Origin: Capitulum mitella
Lineage: Eukaryota; Arthropoda; Thecostraca; Pollicipedomorpha; Pollicipedidae
DNA: 64,000 nt
Reading direction: 5' to 3'
NCBI GenBank assembly: GCA_030062745.1
Contig: CP099842.1
Coordinates: 28,140,307 to 28,204,306, forward strand
This document shows, piece by piece, positions 1 to 64,000 of this stretch; position 1 is the first letter of the stretch, and each line of letters starts with the position of its first letter. A model generated the notes under the pieces. That model did no database searches. It was given only the letters and a program-made list of their open reading frames with translations, and was not told where the DNA came from. Position numbers and translations under genes: made by a program.

Positions 1-47
1 ACCGGCGTGGCCTGCGATACCACTGACGAGCCGTGCCGCACCGACAG

Positions 48-3000
48 CTGGGCCAGGGCCTGGCGTTCCTGCACACGGACGTGAAGATGCTGCACAGAAA
101 CCTGTGTCCCGAATCGGTGGTCATCAACAAGGCGGGCGCGTGGAAGATCGCCGGCCTGGAGTTCTGCGTGGCCAGCCGCGCCCCGGCCGACCAGCCGGTA
201 AGGCGGCCGAGGTCTGGCCGCTGACGAGGTCAGGTCTGGAGGTGACCTGGTGACGGCCTGCGGGCCACCTTCAGGCGAGGTTAACGCCAGGCAGAGGGAG
301 TGGGGAGACGAACAGAGCGGTCAGCGGAGGCGTGACTCCGTGATGTGTTAGATGTGGTCCGAGGTGTGTGGCTGAAGGAAGTTGATGGTGCCTAATCCCC
401 GGCTCCCTCGGATGCCGAATCGCCCTCAGAGGGGGATGTCGCCGGATCCAGTCCTGGCTCTGGTCTCCGAAATAGTGCCGACCGCTGAAACTGTGGTGAC
501 CCTACACTGACCATCAGTGCCTCTGATCCCTAACCACGGACCAGACAGATATATATACAGATGTGCCTGATATTGAGTAAACACGTGACTCGGAATCCTG
601 TACTGAACCCTGAACCATACTTTCACTGCCGTGGGAAAGTAAAACCGGGCTTCCGCCGTGGCGTAATGGATAAGAACAATGAGCCGGACAACAGAGATCG
701 GCGTGCGGGAGGCACTGAGTTCAAGTCTTGAAACGGGCACCGTCATTTGGCCCCGGACGGAAAGCGGGGCCGTGTCGTGAAGCTGCACGGCGCGATGAAG
801 ATCCCCCAGCGCCATCTGTGTCGCTGCCTTTGGTCAAAGTGCTCCATCTTTAGAAATGGGGGATCCCTCCCTCATCTATGGCTGGGGGAGGGGAATTAGT
901 CTGGCAACAAATGCGGTGTACCATGGACTCTGACTCGAAGATACTTGGGCACTTCAGTACGTTTTGGCTACGTTTGCATGGAGAAAAAAACGGATGCTTC
1001 TGAACTAAGCCGCGATTTTGTGCTGACCTGTGGCGTGATGTTCACCGTCTCTGATCTCAACACTGACCCCACACGACTCGCGCTGACCTGAGACGGACCT
1101 CAGGCGGGACACTGACCGCGGCCCGCCGCCGCCGGCAGGCGTCCTGGCCGGTGCCGGAGTACGACCCGGACGTGCACCCTCTGGCGCAGCCGGCGCTCGA
1201 CTACACCTGTCCGGAGGCGGCCCTGTGTCTGGCGTACACGCCGTACTCGGACATGTACTCCCTGGCCAACCTGGCCTACGCCGTCTTCACGCACGGCGGC
1301 ACCGTCTTCAGCTGCGCCGCCGACTGGTACGCGTACAAGAAGGCCATGAACGAGGTGGGTGGCGTGAGGATGCGGCGGTTCTGCTCGTGTTCAGATGTAC
1401 GGGTGGGGGAGAGGGGGAGAGAGTGGGTCGGTTTTGAGCGGATGCCAGAGACGTTTGTGTGATATTTCGTGGGTTGGATGCTAATTACTACGCTGTCTAA
1501 CTACGGTTGGTTTGCCGTGTCTGGGATACGTTAGCCTCATTATTTGATTACTCGACCTTCGCCGGATAGTTTTCACACGCTTTTTAATCCTCTCCACGCA
1601 CAGAGAAATCACTGTACCTCTGTTTTGTTTGCTGCAGCTGAAGCGTCTGTCGCCCAGCCGGCTGGAGCCGGTGCCGTCCGAGCTGCGAGAGACGGTCAAG
1701 ATGATGCTGAACGTGGCGCCGGACCTGCGGCCCGACGCCCACCAGTTTACCAAGGTAATGCGTGTGACGGGTGCCGGACCTGACAGGCCGCCAGGGCTCT
1801 CGCAGGTGCCCGTGTGTACTGCAGAACGCTCGTAAGTGGATTGGATTTTGATGTGTGTTGTATACGTTGTAAACGAATCATTAAGCACGTTAGCTGGAAG
1901 TTGGAGAGTGAGTGTGAATGAAGAGCACAGTAAATGTTTATAGATCGTTCTCCATTCCGATGCGGCCAGTAGGATCCCAGAATGCTTGCGGAGAAATAAA
2001 TGCATTCGGCAGTCTCAGCTTCTGTTCATTACCGTCGTTGCGAAATGGCATGTCATCACTATCCGCAGTGACCTGCCGAAGCATCATTATTTGCACGACC
2101 TTACATGTGTGATGTTTGTTTCAGATTGCCTATTTCGACGACGTTGGAGTGAAGACTCTGAACTACCTGGACTCCCTGTTCCAATGGGACAACTTACAGA
2201 AGTCACAGTTCTACAAGGGCTTACCCCAAATAATACCTAAACTCCCACATAGGGTTTGTTTGAACAGGCAAGTTCCTCCTCTAGAGATTTACCGCTGAGA
2301 TATTCTACCAGTCACCACGAATTGCATACACACGTGGTGCGCGTTCCTTCATGTATAAGTTTCGCAAAGTGCTGTAACTTTCTTTGAGAATATTCCGTAG
2401 TTTCGTGCTGGACTCGATATGAGAGGGGTTTGGGTTACATTGTCAGGTCAGAGTCTTTAGACATGGTGGGTAAATTCTGGGTGTAGACTGGGTGTAGACT
2501 TCAGCACCAAAGGATCGTTCCCGCCGACTGCATTCTCCGGCCGGACTGTCAGTTCTGACGACTCTGCCCTGACCTCGCCGTTGCTCCGCCAGGATACTGC
2601 CGTGCTTCGCCAAGGAGTTCGTGAACCCGGCGATGATCCCGTTCGTGCTGCCGAACACGATGCTGATCGCCGAGAACTCGTCCCGGGAGGAGTACGCGCA
2701 GCACATCCTGCCGCTGATCACGCCTGTCATGAAGATCCAGGAGCCCGTACAGGTGGGCGCCGGCGCCACGCCCCCCGGCTTGCAATCCCTGCGGGCTGCC
2801 ACCCCGTCTGACGGTCCGAAAACGGTCACTGGGGTGTGTTGATCGCGTCTCAGTTCTTGCAGTCACAGGCATAATGCTGGGGGCGGAGGTTCACCAGCAG
2901 CATAGCTTGTGGAGAGTCGGCTGACCCCGTTAGCGACACGCATTTTTTTACCGTTAGCTTGGCTGCGGCGGACAGTGTGCGCGTTTTTCAAGACCTTGTT

Positions 3001-6000
3001 AGGTTTCTTGATCGCCGTTAAGAAAACTAGAGACTGCTAAGCGGTACATGGTCTCGCCGCCGGGCCTTGTGCACTGGCTGCGGCCCTGCGCCCAGTCCTG
3101 CTGCCTGCGGACTGCAGCCGGGCGCCGCGGCGCCGCCTCACGCGGCTGATCTGCCTCCGTGTGCGGCAGATCCTGCTGATCTTCATGCAGCGGCTGGAGC
3201 TGCTGCTGAGCAAGACGCCGCCGGACGCCGTGCGGGAGCACGTGCTGCCGCTCATGTACCGGGCCCTCGAGTCGAACGCGCAGCAGATCCAGGAGCTCTG
3301 CCTGAGCGTCATCCCCAAGGTCGGCAGTCTGGTCGACTACCCGAGCATGAAGAACGCGCTGCTGCCGCGCATCAAGCATCTCTGCCTCAACACCGGCTAC
3401 CTGTCGGTGAGTGGTAATCGGTGCCCTGCGGCGCAGAGTCGGGGGGAGGGGGCGGGCACCCCTAACGAAGGTTAGAACAGGTCGGGGCGGCCACTGGAAT
3501 TCTCTGCGTTAGTCGTCCTTCGTTTCTGTGCATCTCTGTCGCTCTCACGTTAAATAGTGGTCGCCATTCAGACGCCAATTTCAGGCCATCTGGCCGGCCC
3601 TTCGCCTCAGATCGCCCTGCCCGTGTGAGGACGGTGTTAGTTTGCTGCCAGATGGGGTGGGGAGGGGATGTTGACGTGGTAACAAACGCCTGGGCTGTCG
3701 TCACAGCCTGAAAAACGTGGTCCAGTGAACATCATTGGTTGGATCGTTTTGGGACCGAGTGGTTTCGGAACAAGTTTGTTCGTACATGCCACCTCCCCTT
3801 CAGGACGGTCTGACTTTTTCTTGCCCGAAGTAACAAAATGCCTTACTAAGCCGCCGTATTTGAATTAGCTGCATCACTGGTGCGTGAGCCGCTCAGCGTT
3901 CTGTCCAGAGCCCCCTGGATCCTGTCCCGGCCTCGCGTAATGTAGAGCGAGTCGGCGTGATTTTTGGGAACAACCGCCGGTAATGCTGCAAGTCGGTCGC
4001 TTTCAGTTTAGCTCCAAAGGCGCCGTGATAGGTAAATTAATGTAACTTAATGATAGGTAACAAATTACATCCGCACAGCCCGTATGGGCCATGCGGATAT
4101 AATTTGATATGAGCGGAATGCAAACTGTGCCGTGTTTGTCATTCCCGTAGCTTTTGTGACGATTGTGTGACATTTGGCGCGTGTGCTGTGACCGGGCCGG
4201 TGTCGGCAGACCCGGGTCGGCTGCCTGGTGTGCCTGGGCAAGCTGCTGCCGCACCTGGACCGGTGGCTGGTGCTGGACGAGGTGCTGCCGCTGCTGCCGC
4301 AGGTCCCCAGCCGGGAGCCGGCCGTCATCATGGCCATCGTCGGTGAGAGCCGGCTGCCGGCCTATTTGTCCACTCCGGGCGGCCATTTGCTTATACCGCG
4401 TGTCCGTCTCCATCAGGGCGGCTGTATGCCTATAACGCGTGTCTGTCTCCGCTCAGGGCGGCCGTGCGGCTATACCGCGGGGCTCTGTCTCCTCTCCGGT
4501 CGGCGAGCCCTAGGCCGTGAGGCGCCGCTGTCGGTTGTGGCTCGACCATTTCTGACGGCAAGTCGTGGGCAGATGCGGTGTGGTTTGTTGCCTGGCACTC
4601 ACGCCTTGTGAACTCCTCGCCGCCCCTTGCCTCGCGCCTCACGACATTTACACCGGAGCTTGCGAACGAGTTCAGCCGCCGGCCGGTGACGCCGCCCGGC
4701 CGTGCCCGCAGGCATCTACAAGGTGACCCTGAGCAGCGACAAGCTGGGCATGACTAAGGAGGTGATGGCCACCAAGGTGCTGCCGTTCCTGCTGCCGCTG
4801 GCCATCGAGAACGGACTGGCCGTGGCGCAGTTTGACGCCGTGATGGCGCTCGTGCGGGACCTGCTGGCGCGGGTCGAGACCGACCACCGCGACAAGCTGA
4901 CGCAGCTGAACGCCATGAAGGACGAGCAGCAGTGAGTGGGCCGCGTCCGGCGGCCGAGCGGGGCCGCAGGGTGTGGCCACCGCGCCGTGGCGGGCACTGA
5001 TCGATCATGTGTGGATGATGTTGCGCAATTCTGCGATGCTGTCGCTTGATGCGACGACACGTGTGATTGATGTTGAGGCGTTTTTCGTTCTCCGTTGAGT
5101 CTCGGCTCGATCTGCCGCGTCCTGTGCCGTGCCGTGATGATTTAGTCTCGACTCCTCGCTTCCGTCTCGGTCCGTTCCAACCGGTCCCGCGGTGTTCCAT
5201 TGGGGTCTGCCAGTTCCCCATCTCGTTGTCTCCCCGTCCAGAGGTATCCCGCAGCCTTCGGTCGTGCCCTCCGTTGTCCAGCGGTCAGATCTGTGGCCCT
5301 GCCCTGCTGTGCCACGGTCCGATGTTTCGTCCCCGTCCTGCCGTAGCAGTCTGACTTGTTCCCCGCTGAGCCGGCTCGTGCGCCCTTTCAGGAAGGCTCT
5401 GAACGCCTCGCTGGCCCAGCCGCCGCCCGGGGAGCTGGTCTCTGGCGCCGGGCCCACCTCCGCTATGGACAAGGTGAGCCGCTGACAACTCAGGAAAGGC
5501 CCCGGGCGCCGCCACGTAATGGCGCACGTGACGGCACGGGGCGCGGTGGGGTCTGAGCGCGTCATACGCCAGTCAGTACGACGGGAGTCTCCTATAGGAT
5601 ATGGTTATCCAGTTGTCCGTCGGCGCTTTCGACCTCCAGGGCGGTATCGCTGCGCAGGCTCTCGCGGCGTGTGTTGCGGTTGAGGCGAAATGTTACCAGT
5701 CGGTCTCGGATCGGGGATACGGCGAGGCGTTCGTGGCACATGGTCGTGTCGCCACGATGGGTGAAGTCGCGTAGGAATTTCGAGGAGTACCTGCTGCCCA
5801 TTTCACCGCGCGGTATTTTCCGCTAGCGAGACATGGATCGGCAGTCTGGCTGCATGTGTGCGAATCAAAGGTCAGAACAAGATCAGACAGACGCCATTAC
5901 AAATGTCTCCAATATTTGTTCCGTATCTCACGGATGCACGGTGACGGCCTCGTGACCGCCTTCCGGCCGGTGTCTGGCAGATGTTCGGCGAGCTGGGCAT

Positions 6001-6745
6001 CGGCGAGTTCACATCGGGACCCAGCCTGACGTCGCCCGGCGCGAAGCCGCTCTCCAACGGCTCGTCCTCGTCCCCGGCGGCGTCCGGCTCGACTCCGGCG
6101 ACGCTCAGCCTGGAGGAGAAACAGCGCCTCTGTCGGCAGCAGGAGGCAGCCGCCCGGCTGAGCGCCCAGCAGCCGCTGGCGGCCGCCTCCAGCCCGACCA
6201 GTCGACCACAGCAGCAGCAGCAGGCGGCCGGCAAGCCGCGCGACCTCACCGACTCCCTCATCAGCAGCAACCTCAACATGATGTCTACGCCAGCGGCGTC
6301 GACCACCGGCTCCGGCTTCCAACAGGCCAGGCCCGCCTTCCAGGGCGTCAGTCCCGGCTACCGGCCGCCGGGCGGCGGCTTCCAGCAGGCTGGCGTCCCT
6401 CGGCCCGGCTTCCCGCAGTCCGGCTTCCAACAGGCTGGCTTCCAACAGTCTGGCTTCCAGCAGGCAGGCTTCCAGCAGGCCGGCTTCCCGGCGGCCGGCG
6501 GGCCGATGCTGGGGGCGCCGGGGTTCGGACAGCCGGCGCTGCCGGCGCCGCCGGCCGCCGGCGCGCCGCTCGGGTGGCCGCGGAACGGCGTCGGCGCCTT
6601 CGGCTCGGCGCCGGCGCCGGCGCCGGCCGGCTTCGGGCTGGCGGCGCCGCGGCCCGGCCCGGCCCTGCTGCAGCCGTTCGGCGGCCCGCCCGCCCAGCCG
6701 TCCAAACAGCTGTCGGCCAACGAGATCAGCGACCTGCTCAGCTAG
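48..6745 (+). CDS. SCYL2: SCY1-like protein 2 (pseudokinase), 3' ten exons
   Basis: SCYL2/CVAK104 is a catalytically weak or inactive kinase-like protein of clathrin-coated vesicles and endosome-Golgi traffic (family knowledge). Exons seen: 48-197, 1139-1354, 1638-1754, 2125-2267, 2593-2752, 3170-3406, 4210-4342, 4712-4931, 5392-5473, 5981-6745. They total 2223 bp and join in frame to 740 residues ending in TAG; the N-terminus lies left of the window. The first exons carry the end of the kinase-like lobe (HRN replaces HRD, GLEF replaces DFG, SDMYSL helix). Then follow PFVLPN, ILLIFMQRLELLLSKTPP, YPSMKNALLPRIK and DKLGMTKEV, as expected of the SCYL HEAT-like region (about residues 180-480). 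The last exon is low complexity: LSLEEKQRLCRQQE, a Q tract, FQQAG repeats (about 599-656), Pro/Ala/Gly-rich sequence and NEISDLLS at the end. All junctions are GT-AG except the GC-AG intron 2268-2592. The gene converges on CEP135. Confidence 0.93.
198..1138 (+). other. SCYL2 intron, 941 bp
   Basis: Donor gtaagg follows exon 48-197 and acceptor ggcag precedes 1139. No exon-like or conserved coding stretch is visible. A short tRNA-like A-box/B-box pair lies at about 659-729 (described in the findings). Confidence 0.7.
2268..2592 (+). other. GC-AG intron in SCYL2
   Basis: The exon ends AACAG and is followed by gcaagt, the extended consensus of U2-type GC donors. The acceptor is gctccgccag, ending at 2592. 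Joining 2267 to 2593 restores an Arg codon and the expected order ...HRVCLNR-ILPCFAKEFVNP. Reading through the donor instead gives a stop after nine further codons, so the GC donor is required for the conserved protein. Confidence 0.9.
4376..4495 (+). repeat. 40-bp tandem repeat, 3 copies, in SCYL2 intron
   Basis: Units starting near 4376, 4416 and 4456 share gggcggcc..tataccgcg..tgtctcc. The repeat lies inside the intron 4343-4711 and does not include a splice site. Confidence 0.75.
6318..6500 (+). repeat. 15-bp coding minisatellite (FQQAG) in last SCYL2 exon
   Basis: Repeated GGCTTCCAGCAGGCN units encode GFQQA/GFQQS pentapeptides, at least six copies with spacer sequence. The array keeps frame, so copy-number changes would alter the disordered tail without truncating it. 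Confidence 0.85.
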
Positions 6746-7332
6746 AGGACGGCGGTCGGCACCGCCACGCGTTTGGTCGTCCTCGCCGGGCCAGGCTGTC
6801 AGGGAGTGGGCGAGAGCCCTCAGCTCGAGAGCCCAGAAGCCCTGCGGGTTTCTGGCAGTGAGCCCTTGAGTCTGTGGGGCACAGTCCCTGCCGTTTGGAG
6901 GGCGATGTCAGCAGTTTTACGTGTCGTGTGGACGTCGCGTCTGACGACGATTCGAGGCATCGAGCTTTAACAGGTTACCAGTGACGTGCGCGGGACGCCG
7001 ACGCTCCGTGTTCCTTTGTCAAGGAGTGTCCTTGACGTCGTTGTGTCTTTCTGCTGTGCCGTGGGGTGATGGCAGCTTAACCCGTGCATTCCGAGTGTGT
7101 GGCTTACATTCCACGGATGGACTTTCCGTCAGTACTTGACGCACATGCGTCGGCCTGGTGAGACGCGTCATGTAATCGCCACTGGCACGTGCTGTTCTCT
7201 GGTTCCGCGACTGCGGACATTCCGTTACTGTGATGTGGCGTTGCTGGTTGGGTTCATTTTATTTCTGTTAACAGTCGGCCACGTACCGTTTACCGTGTCC
7301 AAGGCGCTATCTCTCACACGGGGCGGTATACG

Positions 7333-7338
7333 AATAAA
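7333..7338 (+). terminator. Possible polyadenylation signal of SCYL2
   Basis: AATAAA lies 588 bp after the SCYL2 stop codon and is followed by a GT-bearing stretch. It is the first AATAAA I noticed downstream on this strand, but the hexamer alone is weak evidence. Confidence 0.35.
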
Positions 7339-7634
7339 TTGTGCGTGCTCTGTGGAGCCGGCCGCAAGGACTGCACATAAAACTCAGACACGCGGGAACG
7401 CTCGGCAGCACAGCAACGCGCAGCGGCCACAAACGCAACGGCAAACACACCAACGTCAAACAACCGCCCGCCGCACAGCACAGCGGCGAGGACTCAGACA
7501 CTGAGTGGCCGAGGAGTGGCCTCACCCCGACACAGAGGTATCACGACTGGCAGTGATCGTTACACACATATCACGTGAGGCTGCGGCGGCCGCAGTCTCC
7601 GGCCGGCCGCCCCCGGCGACAGGGGGCCGGCGCC

Positions 7635-8170
7635 GCCGACCGGCCGACCAGGGGTGTACGGTTCACCACCGGTGCCGCCGACCGGCCGTCCAGGGGTGTA
7701 CGGTTCACCACCAGCGCCGCCGACCGGCCGACCAGGGGTGTACGTTTCACCACCAGCGCCGCCGACCGGCCGTCCAGGCTGTCCGTTTCACCACCAGCGA
7801 CGCCGACCGGCCGACCAGGGGTGTACGTTTCACCACCAGCGCCGCCGACCGGCCGTCCAGGCTGTCCGTTTCACCACCAGCGACGCCGACCGGCCGTCCA
7901 GGCTGTCCGCTTCACCACCGGCGCCGCCGACCGGCCGTCCAGGCGTGTACGGTTCACCACCGGTGCCGCCGACCGGCCGTCCAGGGGTGTACGGTTCACC
8001 ACCGGTGCCGCCGACCGGCCGTCCAGGGGTGTCCGGTTCACCACCGGTGCCGCCGACCGGCCGACCAGGGGTGTACGTTTCACCACCGGTGCCGCCGACC
8101 GGCCGTCCAGGGGCTGTACGTTTCACCACCGGTGCCGCCGACCGGCCGTCCAGGCGTGTCCGGTTCGCCG
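7635..8170. repeat. 42-bp minisatellite, about 12-13 copies, between convergent genes
   Basis: The unit is recognisable by gaccggccgtccaggggtgt followed by acggttcaccaccggtgccgcc. Variation is mostly single-base (acggtt/acgttt, gtccagg/gaccagg). Because 42 is a multiple of 3, the array is open in several frames and mimics PPTGRPG-type protein; there is no sign it is translated. It occupies most of the gap between the 3' ends of SCYL2 and CEP135. Confidence 0.92.
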
Positions 8171-9121
8171 TCGGCGTCAGGTGAACGAACCGCACTTCAG
8201 GCAGAGCACGCTGTCGAGAGCGACTGGTAAAGACACGGGCGTCGGCACCGGCGCCGCGGGCCAGCCAGCGCCGCGGCGGGGCCGTGACGTACGAGCTGGC
8301 GTCACCGTCCAAACAGGGCTCGGGCGCCGACCACCCGCGGCGCCCGCGTGAGGTGAGAGTCGGAAATGACACCTGTATTACCATTCGGTGACTGGGCACA
8401 CGGTCTAGACTGAGAACGGCTTGGTCTGCTATCTGAAGTCCGGCAGCTCAGAGAATACACGTCCGATGTCGGGCTTCCTGACAAAAGGGTTAATCAGTAA
8501 TGAGACTGGCTTCGACGGGAAGACAACGCACGATTTTCTGACAGACTCATTCGTTTAAAAGCGCAGCCTTTTCTCACTGGGTTGAAGAAAACCAACCAGG
8601 CGTGCCGACATACTCGGCAGTGTGCAGCACAAAGGCACACGTGCCATTTTCCACCCACTGCGTTACCGCACCGAGCGGAAAGAAGCTAGTGCATACGTCA
8701 TGACGGCAACTGGTGACAGGGTACTACGCACTGTGACGAACGGATGCAGGGGCCGGCTGACAGCTTTAACCCAGACGCTGCGGGCGGACAGTATCGGAGG
8801 GGCGCCCACTGTACAGAGGTGGTCGAGGACCATCCGTACAAGGCCAGTCGAGAGCCTACTGTACGAGACGATCTTCCTCACAAGGGCAGTCGAGAGTCTA
8901 ACGTACAGAGGCGGCCTGCCGGTGGAGTGGAGGGTCTACTGTACAGGGCGATCTACCTCACATGGGCAGTCGAGAGTCTACTGCACAGGCGCGTATATTC
9001 CTGCCGGTGGCAATGCCATTCCTGCCGGTGGAGTGGAGAGTCTACTGTACAGGGAGAGATCTGCAGTACAGGGGCGGTCGGGCGACGTCGCGTCCCAGAG
9101 CGGCCGCCACTCACGCGCGGC
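8171..9121. other. Intergenic/3' flank of CEP135
   Basis: This stretch holds no recognisable gene. It probably includes the CEP135 3' UTR on the minus strand, but I see no convincing AATAAA for it near the stop codon. From about 8810 to 9075 it contains degenerate repeats of the type gagagtctactgtacagg. Confidence 0.5.
8810..9075. repeat. Degenerate short tandem repeats downstream of CEP135
   Basis: Recurring cagtcgagagtctactgtac and tgccggtggagtggag elements occur at irregular spacing of about 50-70 bp. Copies differ by substitutions and small indels. Confidence 0.6.
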
Positions 9122-63087
<53,966 letters not shown>

Positions 63088-63639
63088 CTGAAGACAAACA
63101 CAGCGCGCCGCCGGCGTAAGGCATCTACTCATTCGCGACAAACAGGCCAATTACAGGTCCGTAGGTCACGAGGAGGGACCGTAAATTGTCCACATTTTCG
63201 TTCTGCCCTTCAAACGCCGATGGAATGAAACCCATCCAGCCTTGTTGGGGCGGCTGCAGCTGAAACTAATCACCAAAAGTACCACACTACCAGCAGCGTA
63301 CCAATCGCCCGTAAGGTCAACGGGAGGGCTGGACGTCTCGCCCACGCTAACCGCGCACATCCGCACACCCACACATATTCGGCCGGGCGGCCGTGCTCAG
63401 GACGCGTCGAGGCGGTCGCGCCTGACCTCACCATCATGCGGCGGACGAGCCGCGCCGTCCCGCCGGGCGGCAGCGGCGAGCCGGGGCCGGCCTGGGGACG
63501 GAGTCGCGCCGCAGGCCGCGGCGGGCCGCAGCCATCGGCCGCCGGCCGCTCCGCGCCGGTGCGGCCCCGGCCCGGCCAGGCAGCAGGGTACCGAGCCGGG
63601 CCGCAGCCGGCGCCGAGACGGCCGCGGCGGACTCCGCGA

Positions 63640-63960
63640 CTGCTGTCTCCGTCCTCCGGCCGGACTCCGAGTGCCCCGTTCTCCAGGAGGACTCCGGGAC
63701 GCCTGTCTCTGCGCTCCGGGTGGACTCTGAGCGGCTTGCTTGCGTGTCCCGGGTGGACTCTGAGAGGCTTGCCTCCGTGCTCCAGGTGGGCTCCGGGAAG
63801 AGTATCTCCGCGTTCCAGAAGGATCAGGCGGACTTTGGGAGGCATGTCTCCGTACTGCGGGTGGACTCTGGGACTCTTTCCTCCGTGCCCCGGGTGGACT
63901 TCCAAAGGCCTGCTTACGTGCTCCTGGCGGACTGACGCCAGCCTCTACTGGTGCTCTGGG
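63640..63960. repeat. About 33-bp degenerate minisatellite at right edge
   Basis: Units resemble gtctccgtgctccgggtgga plus ctctgagaggctt, about nine copies, quite diverged, running close to the window end within a CEP135 intron. Confidence 0.75.
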
Positions 63961-64000
63961 CGGGCTCTTTGTGGCTCTGTCCCGTCCGCCAAGCGGGCTT

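Overview
This is eukaryotic nuclear DNA, almost certainly from an arthropod. Genes are split into exons with GT-AG (once GC-AG) introns. Coding exons are extremely GC-rich at third positions, whereas some intronic blocks are AT-rich. The closest recognisable proteins are animal SCYL2, CEP135, STEAP and the arthropod DUF4789 family. The high exon GC, many minisatellites and DUF4789 content suggest a crustacean, possibly a barnacle; that taxon guess is inference only.

Layout: (1) positions 1-6745, + strand, hold the last ten exons of an SCYL2-like pseudokinase gene whose 5' part lies left of the window. (2) 6746-9121 is a short convergent intergenic region filled largely by a 42-bp minisatellite. 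(3) From 9122 to beyond the right edge, - strand, lies the 3' half of a very long CEP135 (Bld10-type centriolar coiled-coil) gene: eleven exons totalling 1788 bp, joined in frame into 595 residues, spread over about 54 kb. (4) Three uninterrupted genes sit inside CEP135 introns: a small secreted cysteine-containing protein (21888-22508, -), a secreted protein of nine DUF4789-like modules (53390-54784, +) and a STEAP-family metalloreductase (59060-60970, -).

Most remaining DNA is intron rich in tandem repeats with units of 17 to 80 bp. The most unusual pattern is that several CEP135 exons are flanked by tandem repeats whose units contain that exon's own splice junction: repeated 5' splice sites at exons 9992-10194, 11710-11886, 18532-18665 and 55807-55922, and repeated 3' splice sites at the first two of these. 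The splice sites appear to have been copied in series into the introns.

The SCYL2 product is expected to act in clathrin-coated vesicle traffic, CEP135 in centriole cartwheel and microtubule assembly, and STEAP in iron/copper reduction. No shared pathway is evident; the arrangement looks like nesting, not functional clustering. No rRNA, convincing tRNA, CRISPR or intact transposon was found.
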